56,019 bases of DNA from Pseudolabrys sp. Root1462 (GCF_001426945.1 NZ_LMFS01000001.1:1974601-2030619), one strand, 5' to 3'. Numbered from the stretch's first letter, positions 25,124 to 33,849 are shown. A program made the numbers and translations. The notes: generated from the letters alone by a model not told the origin.

Positions 25124-25342
25124 ATGCAGCTCCACTGCTATCCGGCCACATTCGCAATGATCCGCATTTTCGGCACCGCTTTGCGCTGCACCGACTGCGG
25201 CAACCAGCTTATCGCGCCGGTGGCCTCCGAGTTCGTCGATGGCGGCGAGATCCGCCATTTCTGGGAATGCGACTCCTGCGGCACGACTTCGTGCACGTCG
25301 ATCGACATCGACACTCTGGCGCAGGACGAACAGGCGGCCTAG
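25124..25342 (+). CDS. Small zinc-ribbon-like protein, 72 aa
   Basis: The product contains LRCTDCGNQLIAP and, about 25 residues later, HFWECDSCGTTSC. Two CxxC pairs at that distance form a zinc ribbon. AGGAGG lies 5 bases before the ATG, so translation should be strong. I cannot name the family; the role may be nucleic-acid or protein binding. It sits between two short single genes on the same strand. Confidence 0.7.
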   Translation: MQLHCYPATFAMIRIFGTALRCTDCGNQLIAPVASEFVDGGEIRHFWECDSCGTTSCTSIDIDTLAQDEQAA

Positions 25343-25433
25343 CCTGCGCGTGGGAATAACGCTGCCCTCGCGGTGTTTGGTTTGGGGGCGGCTTGAATTT
25401 CCGCTGCTCTTCGACACGAACCAGGAGGCTGTC

Positions 25434-25877
25434 ATGACTCACCGAATTGTGCGCCCGGCGCTGGCCGGCGCGGCCTTGATCGCGGGCCTCATGCTGAGCG
25501 CCCCCACTTGGGCGGCGACGGTCAACCTCAAGGCCGACTTGTCCGGCGCCAGCGAGGTGCCGCCGAACGACAGCGCCGGCAAGGGTGCTGTCACCGCGAC
25601 TTATGACACCGACAGCAAGACGCTGAGCTGGAAGGGCAGCTATAGCGGCCTCTCCGGCCCCGCCGTCGCCGCGCACTTCCACATCGGCGATCCCGGCAAG
25701 AACGGCGGCGTCGCGGTGCCGATCTTCACCAGCGCCGACAAGGCCGGCAGCCCGTTCGAAGGCCAGGCCACCTTGACCGATGCGCAGGCGGCCGATCTCC
25801 TCGCCGGCAAGATGTACGTCAACGTGCACACCGCCGTGCACAAGGCGGGCGAAATTCGCGGCCAGGTCGCCAAGTAG
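25434..25877 (+). CDS. CHRD domain protein, exported, 147 aa
   Basis: The N-terminus MTHRIVRPALAGAALIAGLM ending APTWA is a signal peptide. The mature part is a single CHRD domain: LSGASEVPPNDSAGKGAVTA at the start, AAHFHIGDPGKNGG in the middle and YVNVHTAVHKAGEIRGQV at the end. CHRD domains occur in secreted bacterial proteins and in chordin; their bacterial function is not settled, though the histidines suggest metal binding. AGGAGG 5 bases before the ATG fixes the start. A strong terminator follows. Confidence 0.9.
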   Translation: MTHRIVRPALAGAALIAGLMLSAPTWAATVNLKADLSGASEVPPNDSAGKGAVTATYDTDSKTLSWKGSYSGLSGPAVAAHFHIGDPGKNGGVAVPIFTSADKAGSPFEGQATLTDAQAADLLAGKMYVNVHTAVHKAGEIRGQVAK

Positions 25878-25920
25878 CCACCTCACCGTCACGGCCGCAT
25901 CCCCGCAGCCGTAAGGCCAG

Positions 25921-25950
25921 AGGCCCGCCCGAACGGCGGGCCTTTGTTTT
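25921..25950 (+). terminator. Rho-independent terminator
   Basis: AGGCCCGCC (25921-25929) pairs perfectly with GGCGGGCCT (25935-25943) around CGAAC and is followed by a T-rich run. It ends transcription of the CHRD gene. Confidence 0.9.
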
Positions 25951-25967
25951 GGTCGCCGTGGCGGTCA

Positions 25968-26014
25968 TTAACCGGTCGTTAATCACATCCGGGCGACGGT
26001 TAATCCGTCGTTAA
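25968..26014 (+). promoter_or_regulatory. Two tandem CtrA boxes
   Basis: TTAA-N7-TTAA occurs twice: 25968-25982 (TTAACCGGTCGTTAA) and 26000-26014 (TTAATCCGTCGTTAA), 32 bp apart, about three helical turns. This is the full binding site of the alphaproteobacterial cell-cycle regulator CtrA. The second box lies only 3 bases before the ATG at 26018. Either the real start is the ATG at 26051 or CtrA represses here. Confidence 0.7.
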
Positions 26015-26017
26015 GAG

Positions 26018-27211
26018 ATGAGTCGCCCCGCCGAGGGTGACCTGAGGCGCATGCACCCGGGATCATCCCCAAACACCAGCACGGAGCCACCCGGCATCGA
26101 AGAATTGTCGGAGCGGCTGGCCGCGCTTGCAACGCGCATCGACACGCTCAACGGCGGCCGCCGGCCGGTCCGAACGCCCGGAGCCCGAGCGCCGGCAAAG
26201 CCCACGACCCTGATCAAGGCGCTGGTGACCTCGAGGTGCGAACAGCCCGCGGCGGTCGCGCCTCAAGCGGCGGCCGATCGCGACCCCGACGGCCGGCAGT
26301 GGCCGCGTGTGCCGGTGCCCGGCGATCCGCGTCTCCCCGAACTTCAGGCCAAACTCATCGAGCAGGAAACGCTGCTGCGCGAGCGCGATCGCCGCATCGC
26401 CGAGCTCACGAACCAGCGGGACCAGCAGGCGCAGGAGCTGCAGCGCGCCCGTCATCAGATTGAGAGCAGCGCAGTCACCCTCGGCTCGCTGCATGAACTG
26501 GCCCAGGAGCGCGACGGTGAAGTTGCCGAGTTGACGCGCCGGCTGCTTGAATCCGAGAGCGACAAAGTCGCGCTGGAATCGAAGCTCGCTACCGCGCTAC
26601 GCGATGCCAACCATTCGATGGTGCGCCTGGTCACCAGTCAGGGCGCACTGAATGACCAAAGCACAGAGCTTGCAGAATCCAGCGCGCTGATCGAGGAGCT
26701 GCGCACCCAGCTCAGCGCCGCGCTGACCGCCAATGCCGTTCAGACGGCGCAGGCGGAGAGCCGCCTGCAGCGCCGCTTCGATGCCGAGCTCAAGTCCCAT
26801 ATCGACAGCAGCGAGCGGCGCCTCGGCGAACTGCACGCGCTGATCAAGGAGCGCGACCAGCGCGTCGCCGACCTCGAAGCCGACAAGGCGGCGATGGTCG
26901 AGACGAACGAAACGCTGGCCGCCGCGCTGAAGGTGACGCAGGCCGAACTCGATGCCGCCCGGGAAACGATCGCGGCCAAGGACAGCCACATCGGCTTCCT
27001 CGACACCGTGATCAAAGTGGCGCGCGATAATTCGGAAGCGACCGTCCGCGAACTGGTCGCCGAATTCGACCGCGAGCGGGCCGAATACGCCGCCAAGGCG
27101 CAGGCCGCCAGCGCCCTGCAGCAGGACATCGTGCGCCTGTTGCCGCGGCTGCTCGAGCGCCATGCCGCCTCGGACGAACTGCCCGCCTTCGAAGCCGCGC
27201 CGGCCGCTTAG
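26018..27211 (+). CDS. Coiled-coil protein behind CtrA boxes, 397 aa
   Basis: After a low-complexity N-terminus (to about residue 100), residues about 105-380 show long heptad-type coiled coils, as in LPELQAKLIEQETLLRERDR and ELHALIKERDQRVADLEADK. No enzymatic motif, signal peptide or membrane segment is seen. The segment after 320 (IGFLDTVIKVARDNSEATVR) is the best candidate for a conserved domain. Control by CtrA suggests a role in polarity, division or surface assembly (inference). The start may be 26018 (no ribosome binding site) or 26051 (weak GAGG before it). Confidence 0.7.
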   Translation: MSRPAEGDLRRMHPGSSPNTSTEPPGIEELSERLAALATRIDTLNGGRRPVRTPGARAPAKPTTLIKALVTSRCEQPAAVAPQAAADRDPDGRQWPRVPVPGDPRLPELQAKLIEQETLLRERDRRIAELTNQRDQQAQELQRARHQIESSAVTLGSLHELAQERDGEVAELTRRLLESESDKVALESKLATALRDANHSMVRLVTSQGALNDQSTELAESSALIEELRTQLSAALTANAVQTAQAESRLQRRFDAELKSHIDSSERRLGELHALIKERDQRVADLEADKAAMVETNETLAAALKVTQAELDAARETIAAKDSHIGFLDTVIKVARDNSEATVRELVAEFDRERAEYAAKAQAASALQQDIVRLLPRLLERHAASDELPAFEAAPAA

Positions 27212-28221
27212 ATCAGGGCTGGGGCGCTGTCGCGCCAGCGGCCGGGCGTCTCCCCCGTGACGCGCTTGAAGGCGCGGTTGAACGCCGCTTCCGATTCGTA
27301 GCCGACGCCGGCGGCAATCTCGGCCAGGCTTTCGCGACTTGAACGCAGGCGCTCGGCGGCGATCTGCATCCGCCAGTGGGTGACGTATTCGATCGGGCTC
27401 TGTCCGAGCACGGCATTGAAGCGCTCGGCGACCACGGTGCGCGACGAGCCGGCTTCGCGGGCGATGTCGTCAACCGTCCAGCGTCTCGCCGGCTCGCCAT
27501 GCACGACCTGCAGTGCGCGGCTCAACAGCGGATCGTTGACCGCCGCGAACCAGCCTTTTGCGTTCGGCGGCAATTGCAACGTGTAGCGGCGCAGCACCTC
27601 GATGAACAGGATTTCCATGAGACGGCCGAGTACGATCTCGGTGCCCGGCGCCGCCTCCTCGGTCAGCGTGATGATTTGCTGCACCGTCGAGGCCAGCAGC
27701 GCGCTGACCTTGTCGTCGCCGGTTCGATCGATCAGCAGCGGCGGCAAGGTGCGAAACACCGGCGCAATCAGGAACTCGGACGACTCGATGAAGCCGCACA
27801 CCATGCGCAAGGCTTCGCCATCGCCGCCGTAATTGATCTGCGACAGGCCCGGCACGTTGCTGGCGCGGATCAGCGTATCGGCCTTGACCATCTCGACGTC
27901 ATCGCCATTCCAGAACCGATGCTCGTCGGCAAACGGCACGAGAAGAATATCGCCGGCCGATATTCGCGTCGGCTCGACGCCGTCCACCTTAACTACGCAT
28001 GAGCCCGATGCGATGAGATGAAAGATGCTCACATGGCGGAAATGCGCGAGCGGTGAGCCGGGATCGAAACGCCGCGGCGTCACAACTCCAAACGGTGTTT
28101 TAAAACACGCATTCAAAAAAACAGATCCGTGCAGCCGGATCGCGCGCAGCGCATCGGCCAGAATATCCGAACCGGCGACGCGGTCCGGCGTCGCTGCAAA
28201 TGAACGCGTTGTCCCAGTCAT
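27208..28221 (-). CDS. AraC-family transcriptional regulator, 337 aa
   Basis: The N-terminal half is a cupin sensor domain (HVSIFHLIASGSCVVKVDGV, then SAGDILLVPFADEHRFW). The C-terminal 100 residues hold two helix-turn-helix motifs: WTVDDIAREAGSSRTVVAER and LAEIAAGVGYESEAAFNRAF, ending in the typical GETPGRWR. The ATG at 28221 begins the conserved protein, although the frame runs to 28365. It is divergent from the methyltransferase/DUF1127/DUF3455 operon, with 155 bases between. It most likely controls that operon, itself or both, in response to a small ligand that cannot be named. Confidence 0.9.
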   Translation of the reverse strand: MTGTTRSFAATPDRVAGSDILADALRAIRLHGSVFLNACFKTPFGVVTPRRFDPGSPLAHFRHVSIFHLIASGSCVVKVDGVEPTRISAGDILLVPFADEHRFWNGDDVEMVKADTLIRASNVPGLSQINYGGDGEALRMVCGFIESSEFLIAPVFRTLPPLLIDRTGDDKVSALLASTVQQIITLTEEAAPGTEIVLGRLMEILFIEVLRRYTLQLPPNAKGWFAAVNDPLLSRALQVVHGEPARRWTVDDIAREAGSSRTVVAERFNAVLGQSPIEYVTHWRMQIAAERLRSSRESLAEIAAGVGYESEAAFNRAFKRVTGETPGRWRDSAPALI

Positions 28222-28376
28222 TGAGCGGCTCGGCCCTTGCCCGTATTCAGCGCCCAGAAAGCAGGGTCTGCCGGGCGGGCGACACACTAGCCCATAGCGG
28301 CAATTTCCAGCAATCCGGCCTGTTTGCCCACTGACCGGGCCACGGCCGCGCACGTCAACAAACAATGGAGCACATC

Positions 28377-29222
28377 ATGAGCCAAGCCGCTATTTCAATG
28401 AAGAATCCGAACGCCGACGTGATCGACCTCGGCGCCCTGAAGATGCGTCAGCAGGCCGCATGGTCGGCGGGCAATTACGCCGTCGTCGGCACGACGCTGC
28501 AGATCGTCGGGGAGACGCTCTGCGAAGCTCTCGACATCCGCGCCGGCCAGAAGGTCCTCGACGTCGCCGCCGGCAACGGCAACGCGACGCTCGCGGCCGC
28601 CCGCCGCGGCGCCGCGGTTGTCTCGACCGACTACGTGCCATCGCTGCTCGAGCACGGTCGCAAGCGCGCCGAAGCCGACGGCTACGCCATCGACTTCCGC
28701 ACCGCCGATGCGGAAGCGCTGCCCTTCGACGACCGCGGCTTCGATGCCGCGCTGTCCACCTTCGGCATCATGTTCACCGCCGACCATGATCGCGCCGCGG
28801 CCGAACTGATCCGCGTCGTGCGCTCCGGTGGCAAGATCGGCATGGCCAACTGGACGCCCGAAGGCTTCATCGGTCAGATGTTCAAGACCATCGGCGGTTA
28901 CGTCGCGCCGCCGGCAGGCGCCAAGTCACCGGCGCTGTGGGGCAGCGAGACCCGCATTCGCGAGATGTTCGGCGCGCAGGCGTCATCGATCAAGACGGCC
29001 GTGCGGCAGTTCAACTTCCGCTACAAGTCGCCGCAAACCTTCATCGACGTCTTCCGCACCTTCTACGGCCCCATGCTGAAGACCTTCGCCACGCTCGATG
29101 CCCCCCAGCAAACCGCGTTCAACGCCGACCTGATCAAGCTGATCGAGCGTTTCAACGTGTCCGGCGACAGCACGATGGTGGTGCCGAGCGATTACCTCGA
29201 AGTCGTCATCACCCGGCGCTGA
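28377..29222 (+). CDS. SAM-dependent methyltransferase, 281 aa
   Basis: A class I methyltransferase. Motif I is VLDVAAGNGNATLAAARRGA. The acidic residue after beta-2 lies in VSTDYVPSLL, motif II is RTADAEALPFDD and motif III is VVRSGGKIGMANW. This is the UbiE/Methyltransf_11 pattern, acting on small molecules such as lipids or quinone-like compounds; the substrate is unknown. GGAG lies 6 bases before the ATG at 28377, so the earlier ATG at 28365 is less likely. It is the first gene of an operon whose AraC regulator is divergent. Confidence 0.88.
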   Translation: MSQAAISMKNPNADVIDLGALKMRQQAAWSAGNYAVVGTTLQIVGETLCEALDIRAGQKVLDVAAGNGNATLAAARRGAAVVSTDYVPSLLEHGRKRAEADGYAIDFRTADAEALPFDDRGFDAALSTFGIMFTADHDRAAAELIRVVRSGGKIGMANWTPEGFIGQMFKTIGGYVAPPAGAKSPALWGSETRIREMFGAQASSIKTAVRQFNFRYKSPQTFIDVFRTFYGPMLKTFATLDAPQQTAFNADLIKLIERFNVSGDSTMVVPSDYLEVVITRR

Positions 29223-29254
29223 TCGAACGATGACCGAACGAGACGACTGAGATG

Positions 29255-29530
29255 ATGAACGCACTCACCATCGCGATCGAGCCTGGCCGCCGCTTCGGCT
29301 GGCTCGACGCAGTTGCCGGCGGCCTGCGCGCCGCCGGCCGCACCCTCTGGCAACTGCTCGTCAAGATCGTCGAGCACCGCCGCAGAAAACGCATGATGGC
29401 GGCGCTCGCCGCCCTCGACAATCACGTGCTCAAGGACATCGGCATCGGCCGCAGCGAGATCCCCTATCTCGTCATCACGGGCCGCAACATGGCCGACGAA
29501 ACCAAGAGACAGCAAAGGACCATGTCATGA
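29255..29530 (+). CDS. DUF1127 protein, 91 aa
   Basis: The C-terminal half contains RRRKRMMAALAALDNHVLKD followed by IGIGRSEIPYL, the DUF1127 (YjiS-like) signature. Small DUF1127 proteins in alphaproteobacteria are linked to regulation and to phosphate or stress adaptation. The N-terminal 45 residues are an unusual extension for this short family. ATG 29255 or the adjacent 29252 may start it. Its stop overlaps the next gene's ATG (ATGA), indicating translational coupling. Confidence 0.85.
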   Translation: MNALTIAIEPGRRFGWLDAVAGGLRAAGRTLWQLLVKIVEHRRRKRMMAALAALDNHVLKDIGIGRSEIPYLVITGRNMADETKRQQRTMS

Positions 29531-30045
29531 GGCTGCTTCGGATACTTTGTCTAACGGTTGCGCCGTTCTGCCTGTCCCTGACGGCGCAGGCGACAGATCT
29601 CCCGGAGGCCATCGCGGCGACGGGCGAAAGCCACGTCGTCACCGTTCATGCCGAAGGGGCGCAGATCTACGAATGCAAGCCTGACGCAGCCGGCAAGCTG
29701 GCCTGGAGCTTCCGCGAGCCGATCGCCAGCCTGCTGGTCGATGGCAAGACGGTCGGCCGCCACTATGCCGGCCCGAACTGGGAATGGCAGGACGGCAGCG
29801 CAATTTCCGCCAAGGTCGCCGGCCGCGCGCCCGGGGCAACGGCGGCCGATATCCCGCTGCTCAAGCTCACCGTCACGGCGCACCGCGGCACCGGCATGCT
29901 CGAGGGCGTCACCACGGTGCAGCGGCTTGCCACGCGCGGCGGCGTTGCCGAGGGCGTCTGCCCCGGCGCGGGCGCTTTGCTCAGCGTGCCCTACGCCGCC
30001 GACTACGCCTTCCACCGCAAAGCGCGCGCCGCACTCAAGGAGTGA
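29527..30045 (+). CDS. DUF3455 protein, exported, 172 aa
   Basis: The signal peptide (MRLLRILCLTVAPFCLSLTA) precedes a beta-rich domain with VTVHAEGAQIYECKPDAAGK, HYAGPNWEWQDGSAI and GVAEGVCPG, the landmarks of DUF3455. The two mature cysteines probably pair. Function is unknown; family members are exported. The ATG overlaps the previous stop, so this is the third gene of the operon. Confidence 0.85.
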   Translation: MRLLRILCLTVAPFCLSLTAQATDLPEAIAATGESHVVTVHAEGAQIYECKPDAAGKLAWSFREPIASLLVDGKTVGRHYAGPNWEWQDGSAISAKVAGRAPGATAADIPLLKLTVTAHRGTGMLEGVTTVQRLATRGGVAEGVCPGAGALLSVPYAADYAFHRKARAALKE

Positions 30046-30048
30046 GAC

Positions 30049-30714
30049 TTATGCCGGCCGTGATGACGAAGCGGCCGGCAACTCCCCCGGCATTGCGGCG
30101 CGGAGCGCGAGGTACAGCACCAGTCCGTTCAGCATATGCCAGAGGAAATGCGTGCCGACCGGCAGCGTCGGACAGACGGCCTGATCGATGCTTCGGAAGA
30201 CGATCGACAACGCCAGCACTGCCGCCGCCGTGAGGAGAAGGCGGCCCGACCGGCGATCGTTGCTGAGCCAGCCGACCACCACCAGCGCCGCCAAGGGCGG
30301 CAGGTAGGCATGCGAGCCGTTGAGGGTGCCGGGTGGCACCACGCGCGCTTCAAGCACGCTCAGAACCACAAACCCCGCCAGCGCCGCCGCAGCGATGAGG
30401 CCCGATAAACGCAGAAAGCGGCGCAGCGCCAGCAGCAGATAGCCGTAAATGAAGACGGCGATCGGCACGGTATCGAACAGCGCGGCGCCCCGCGTCGCCA
30501 CGGTATGGAAGATGAAGGAACCGATGCCGATCGCCGCAGTGACGCCGATCAGCGCCAGCACCGGCCAGTCCTTGCCGCCCGCGCGCCGCCATTGAATGAA
30601 AGCAACAACGGCGGCGATCAGGAACGAGAGGTTGGTCAGAGCATTGAGCGGCTCGGCCCAGAATGACGGGTCGAGCCGCTCGCAGTAGAGATCGACGGGT
30701 TGAGACCAGTTCAT
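30049..30714 (-). CDS. Ceramidase-family membrane protein, 221 aa
   Basis: Seven transmembrane segments carry the alkaline ceramidase (CREST) landmarks: DLYCERLDPSFWAEPLNALT near the N-terminus, GIGSFIFHTVAT in the middle with a zinc-binding His, and THFLWHMLNG near the C-terminus with two more His. The family are membrane zinc hydrolases acting on amides such as ceramide; the bacterial substrate here is unknown. It converges with the DUF3455 gene 3 bases away. Confidence 0.85.
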   Translation of the reverse strand: MNWSQPVDLYCERLDPSFWAEPLNALTNLSFLIAAVVAFIQWRRAGGKDWPVLALIGVTAAIGIGSFIFHTVATRGAALFDTVPIAVFIYGYLLLALRRFLRLSGLIAAAALAGFVVLSVLEARVVPPGTLNGSHAYLPPLAALVVVGWLSNDRRSGRLLLTAAAVLALSIVFRSIDQAVCPTLPVGTHFLWHMLNGLVLYLALRAAMPGELPAASSSRPA

Positions 30715-30738
30715 CGGCTGTCTCCCCGTCGCCTGTCG

Positions 30739-31728
30739 TTATTTACGCTGGATGCCGGCCTTGTCGACGACGGAATTCAGGTTGGCGATATCGTCGGTGA
30801 GCCGCTGCGTCAGTTCTTCCGGCGTCGAGGCATAGCCTTCGATGCCGAGCTTGGCGAACTGCTCCTGCACGTCCTTCATCGCCACCGCCTCATGGATCGC
30901 CTTGTTGAGCTTGTCGACGATCTCCTTCGGCGTGCCCTTCGGCGCGAAGATGGCGTTCCAGGAATAGACCTTGAAGCCCTTGAGGCCCTGCTCGTCACCG
31001 GTCGGCACATCCGGGTATACCTGAGAGCGCTTTACGGCGGCGGTGGCCAGCAAACGCAGATCACCGGAAGCCACCTGGCCCATCACCGACGGCGGGAAGT
31101 CGAGCATCATCTGCACGTCGTTGCGCAACAGGCCGACGACAATATCCGGCGAGTTCTTGTACGGCACGATGGCGACATTGATGTCGGCAACCGACTTAAA
31201 GAACTCGGCGCCGAGGTTCTGGGTCGAGCCGGCGGCAATGGTGCCGACATTGAGCTTGCCCGGATTGGCCTTCGCCGCCTTGATGAAATCGCCGAGCGAC
31301 TTGAATTCGGACTTCGACGACACCGCGAGGATGGCGTCGAACTGGCCCATGGTCGAGACCATCTGGAAGTCCTTGAGCGGATCGAACGGCAGCTTGTTGA
31401 AGGTCGCGACCGCGGCCGCCGTGCCGTTGCTCAGCAGGCCGAGCGTATAGCCGTCCGGCGCCGCCGTGATGACCGCACGCGCGGCGGTGATGCCGGCCGG
31501 TCCCGGCATGTTTTCGATGTTGAAGCGCTGGCCGAGGATGGTGGAGAGCTTCTCGGCCACAATGCGCGCCGTCACGTCGCCGACACCGCCGGCGCCGAAC
31601 GGCAGTACGATGCGCACCGGCTTTTCCGGCCAGGCGGCCTGCGCCTGCGGGGCAACGGCAAAAGCGATCGCCATCGGCACGGCCAACAACAGGCCGCGTC
31701 GCGTGCGCTTGAAAAACTCATTCGTCAT
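30739..31728 (-). CDS. Bug/TctC-type periplasmic solute-binding protein, 329 aa
   Basis: The signal peptide starts MTNEFFKRTRRGLLLAVPMA and may be twin-arginine-like (RTRRGLLL). The mature N-terminus WPEKPVRIVLPFGAGGVGDV and the later GQRFNIENMPGPAGITAA are the Bug-family signatures. These proteins bind carboxylates for tripartite tricarboxylate transporters; the membrane subunits are not in the window. An amidohydrolase lies immediately upstream on the same strand (53 bases), so the pair could serve uptake and breakdown of an aromatic-derived dicarboxylate (inference). Confidence 0.92.
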   Translation of the reverse strand: MTNEFFKRTRRGLLLAVPMAIAFAVAPQAQAAWPEKPVRIVLPFGAGGVGDVTARIVAEKLSTILGQRFNIENMPGPAGITAARAVITAAPDGYTLGLLSNGTAAAVATFNKLPFDPLKDFQMVSTMGQFDAILAVSSKSEFKSLGDFIKAAKANPGKLNVGTIAAGSTQNLGAEFFKSVADINVAIVPYKNSPDIVVGLLRNDVQMMLDFPPSVMGQVASGDLRLLATAAVKRSQVYPDVPTGDEQGLKGFKVYSWNAIFAPKGTPKEIVDKLNKAIHEAVAMKDVQEQFAKLGIEGYASTPEELTQRLTDDIANLNSVVDKAGIQRK

Positions 31729-31780
31729 TACAGAATTCCTTCCACTCTCAGGTTTCAGTCGTTGGCCTAAAGCTGGCCGC

Positions 31781-32635
31781 TTAGAACTCGTACAGCCGCG
31801 CCGGGTTGTCGATCAGAACGCGGCGTTGCAAATCGGCCTCGGGCGCAAACTGCGGCACCAGATCGACCAGCTCAGCCTCATCGGCTTCGTGGCTGGCATT
31901 GGGATGCGGGAAGTCGGTGCCCCACATCACCTTGTCCGGAATGGTCTCGAGGATGCGGCGCGCGACCGGCACCGCCTTGTCGTAGGGCGGGAAGTCGATG
32001 CGCTCGGCGCCGCAGACCTTGATCCAGCAATTGTCGAGCTTGGCGAGCTCCATCAGCGCCTTGAACGGCGGCTGGTCCAGGCCGTCCTTGGCCGACACCC
32101 GGCCCATGTGGTCGACGACGAAGGTCAGCGGCAGCTTCTTGATCGTTTCCATGTTCGGGATGATGTCCGGTCCGCCGAGATGCAGGACGACGTGCCAGCC
32201 CCTGCCCTTGATGCGGTCGATCACCTTGTAGAACACGTCCATGTCAGGCGTGCCGCCGAGATGCTTGATGAAATTGAAGCGCACGCCGCGGACGCCGGCC
32301 GCGTGCATCTTGTCGTAATCGGCATCGGTGAAGGTGTCGTCGACAATGGCAACGCCGCGATAGCGCTTCGGGTCCCAGGCCAGGCAGTCCATCATGGCGC
32401 GGTTGTCGGTGCCGTGGCAGCTCGCCTGCACGATCACGGCACGCGAGATGCCGAGATGGTCGTGCAGCGCCCGCAGCATTTCCTTCGGCGCATCTTCCGG
32501 CGTGTAGCGGCGGTTCGGGGCATACGGAAACACCGCCCCGGGCCCGAACACATGACAATGCGCGTCGGTGGCGCCCGCCGGCAGCTTGAATTGGGGCTTG
32601 AGCCGTTTGGCGAGAAAGGCGGGATCGATGGTCAT
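31781..32635 (-). CDS. Amidohydrolase, 2-pyrone-4,6-dicarboxylate lactonase-like, 284 aa
   Basis: A TIM-barrel amidohydrolase of the LigI/PDC-hydrolase group. It starts after a short lead with TDAHCHVFGPGAVFPYAPNR. Other landmarks are VIVQASCHGTDNRAMMD, FVVDHMGR (barrel histidine) and MWGTDFPHPN near the C-terminus (catalytic Asp). The group hydrolyses lactones from aromatic degradation without needing a bound metal in LigI itself. The start at 32635 is the ATG of the conserved region; the frame continues as a shadow over tgt. It is probably co-transcribed with the solute-binding gene downstream. Confidence 0.88.
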   Translation of the reverse strand: MTIDPAFLAKRLKPQFKLPAGATDAHCHVFGPGAVFPYAPNRRYTPEDAPKEMLRALHDHLGISRAVIVQASCHGTDNRAMMDCLAWDPKRYRGVAIVDDTFTDADYDKMHAAGVRGVRFNFIKHLGGTPDMDVFYKVIDRIKGRGWHVVLHLGGPDIIPNMETIKKLPLTFVVDHMGRVSAKDGLDQPPFKALMELAKLDNCWIKVCGAERIDFPPYDKAVPVARRILETIPDKVMWGTDFPHPNASHEADEAELVDLVPQFAPEADLQRRVLIDNPARLYEF

Positions 32636-32712
32636 ACCGGCTGCGGCCTCCGAGGGTGTCGGCCGGGGGCATAGCGAAGGCCAAGGCCCGACACAATACG
32701 AGGCGGCGCAAA

Positions 32713-33849
32713 TCAGATCGGCGGCAAATCGCCCCGTTTCCAGCCCTCGATCGTCGCCATCCGAAACGCCTCGAACCGCCCCTGCTCGATCGCCGTCCGC
32801 ATGCCGGCCGTCAGCGCCTGGTAGTAGGCGATGTTGATGGTCGAGAGCAGCACCTGGCCGAGCATCTCGTTGGCCTTGGTCAGGTGGTGCAGATAGGCGC
32901 GTGAATAGGTCCGCGCCGCCGGGTGCGGGCTCTCCTCGTCGAGCGGCCGCGGATCGTCGGCGTGCCGCGCGTTCGACAGGTTGATCTGGCCGAACCGGGT
33001 GAAGGCCATGCCGTGGCGGCCGTTGCGGGTGGGCATCACGCAGTCGAACATGTCGATGCCGCGCGCGACCGCCTCGAGGATATCGTGCGGCGTGCCGACG
33101 CCCATCAGGTAGCGTGGGCGATCGACCGGCAGCACCGGCGTCGTCTCCTCGACCACCTTGAGCATCACGTCCTGCGGCTCGCCGACAGCGAGGCCGCCGA
33201 CCGCATAGCCGTGGAAGCCGATCTCGGTCAGCGCCCGGGCGCTGTCCTGCCGCAGCGGAATGTCGTCGCCGCCCTGCACGATGCCGAACAGCGCGTAGCC
33301 CTCCCGCGCCCGCGCCTCGAAGGCACGCTTGGAGCGCTCGGCCCAGCGCAGCGACAACCGCATGGCGCGCTCGATCTCCTCGCGTGAGGCCGGCAGCTTC
33401 AGGCACTCGTCGAGTTGCATGGTGACGTCGGTGCCGAGCAGCGCCTGGATCTCGATCGAGCGTTCCGGGGTCAGCTCGTGCTTGGTGCCGTCGATATGCG
33501 AGCGGAAGGTGACGCCCTGCTCGGTCAGCTTGCGCAAGGTGGCAAGCGACATGACCTGGAAGCCGCCCGAGTCCGTGAGGATCGGTTTGTCCCAGTTCAT
33601 GAAGCGGTGCAGCCCGCCCAGCGCGGCGATGCGTTCGGCGCCGGGCCGCAGCATCAGGTGATAGGTGTTGCCGAGCAGGATCTGCGCGCCGGTGTCGGCG
33701 ACGTCTTCCGGATGCAGGCCCTTGACCGTCGCCGCAGTGCCGACCGGCATGAAGACGGGCGTATCGATGCGGCCGTGCGGCGTGACGATCTCGCCGCGCC
33801 GGGCCATGCCGTCGGTGTTGCGGAGGGTGAAGGAGAAGGGTTCGGACAT
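32713..33849 (-). CDS. tgt: tRNA-guanine transglycosylase, 378 aa
   Basis: This enzyme exchanges G34 of tRNAs with GUN anticodons for preQ1 on the way to queuosine. The core is complete: [11 protein letters not shown] holds the general acid/base Asp, and [17 protein letters not shown] holds the nucleophilic Asp. The usual zinc site is absent: where E. coli has C-x-C-x2-C, this protein reads [18 protein letters not shown], and the later His ligand aligns with Ile. The start at 33849 begins the conserved MSEPFSF. It lies 10 bases after queA on the same strand, forming the classical queA-tgt pair. Confidence 0.97.
   Translation of the reverse strand: MSEPFSFTLRNTDGMARRGEIVTPHGRIDTPVFMPVGTAATVKGLHPEDVADTGAQILLGNTYHLMLRPGAERIAALGGLHRFMNWDKPILTDSGGFQVMSLATLRKLTEQGVTFRSHIDGTKHELTPERSIEIQALLGTDVTMQLDECLKLPASREEIERAMRLSLRWAERSKRAFEARAREGYALFGIVQGGDDIPLRQDSARALTEIGFHGYAVGGLAVGEPQDVMLKVVEETTPVLPVDRPRYLMGVGTPHDILEAVARGIDMFDCVMPTRNGRHGMAFTRFGQINLSNARHADDPRPLDEESPHPAARTYSRAYLHHLTKANEMLGQVLLSTINIAYYQALTAGMRTAIEQGRFEAFRMATIEGWKRGDLPPI

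Noticed and set aside
32636-33406. Upstream extension of the amidohydrolase frame
   Set aside because: Shadow of tgt; composition is not protein-like and the conserved domain starts at 32635.
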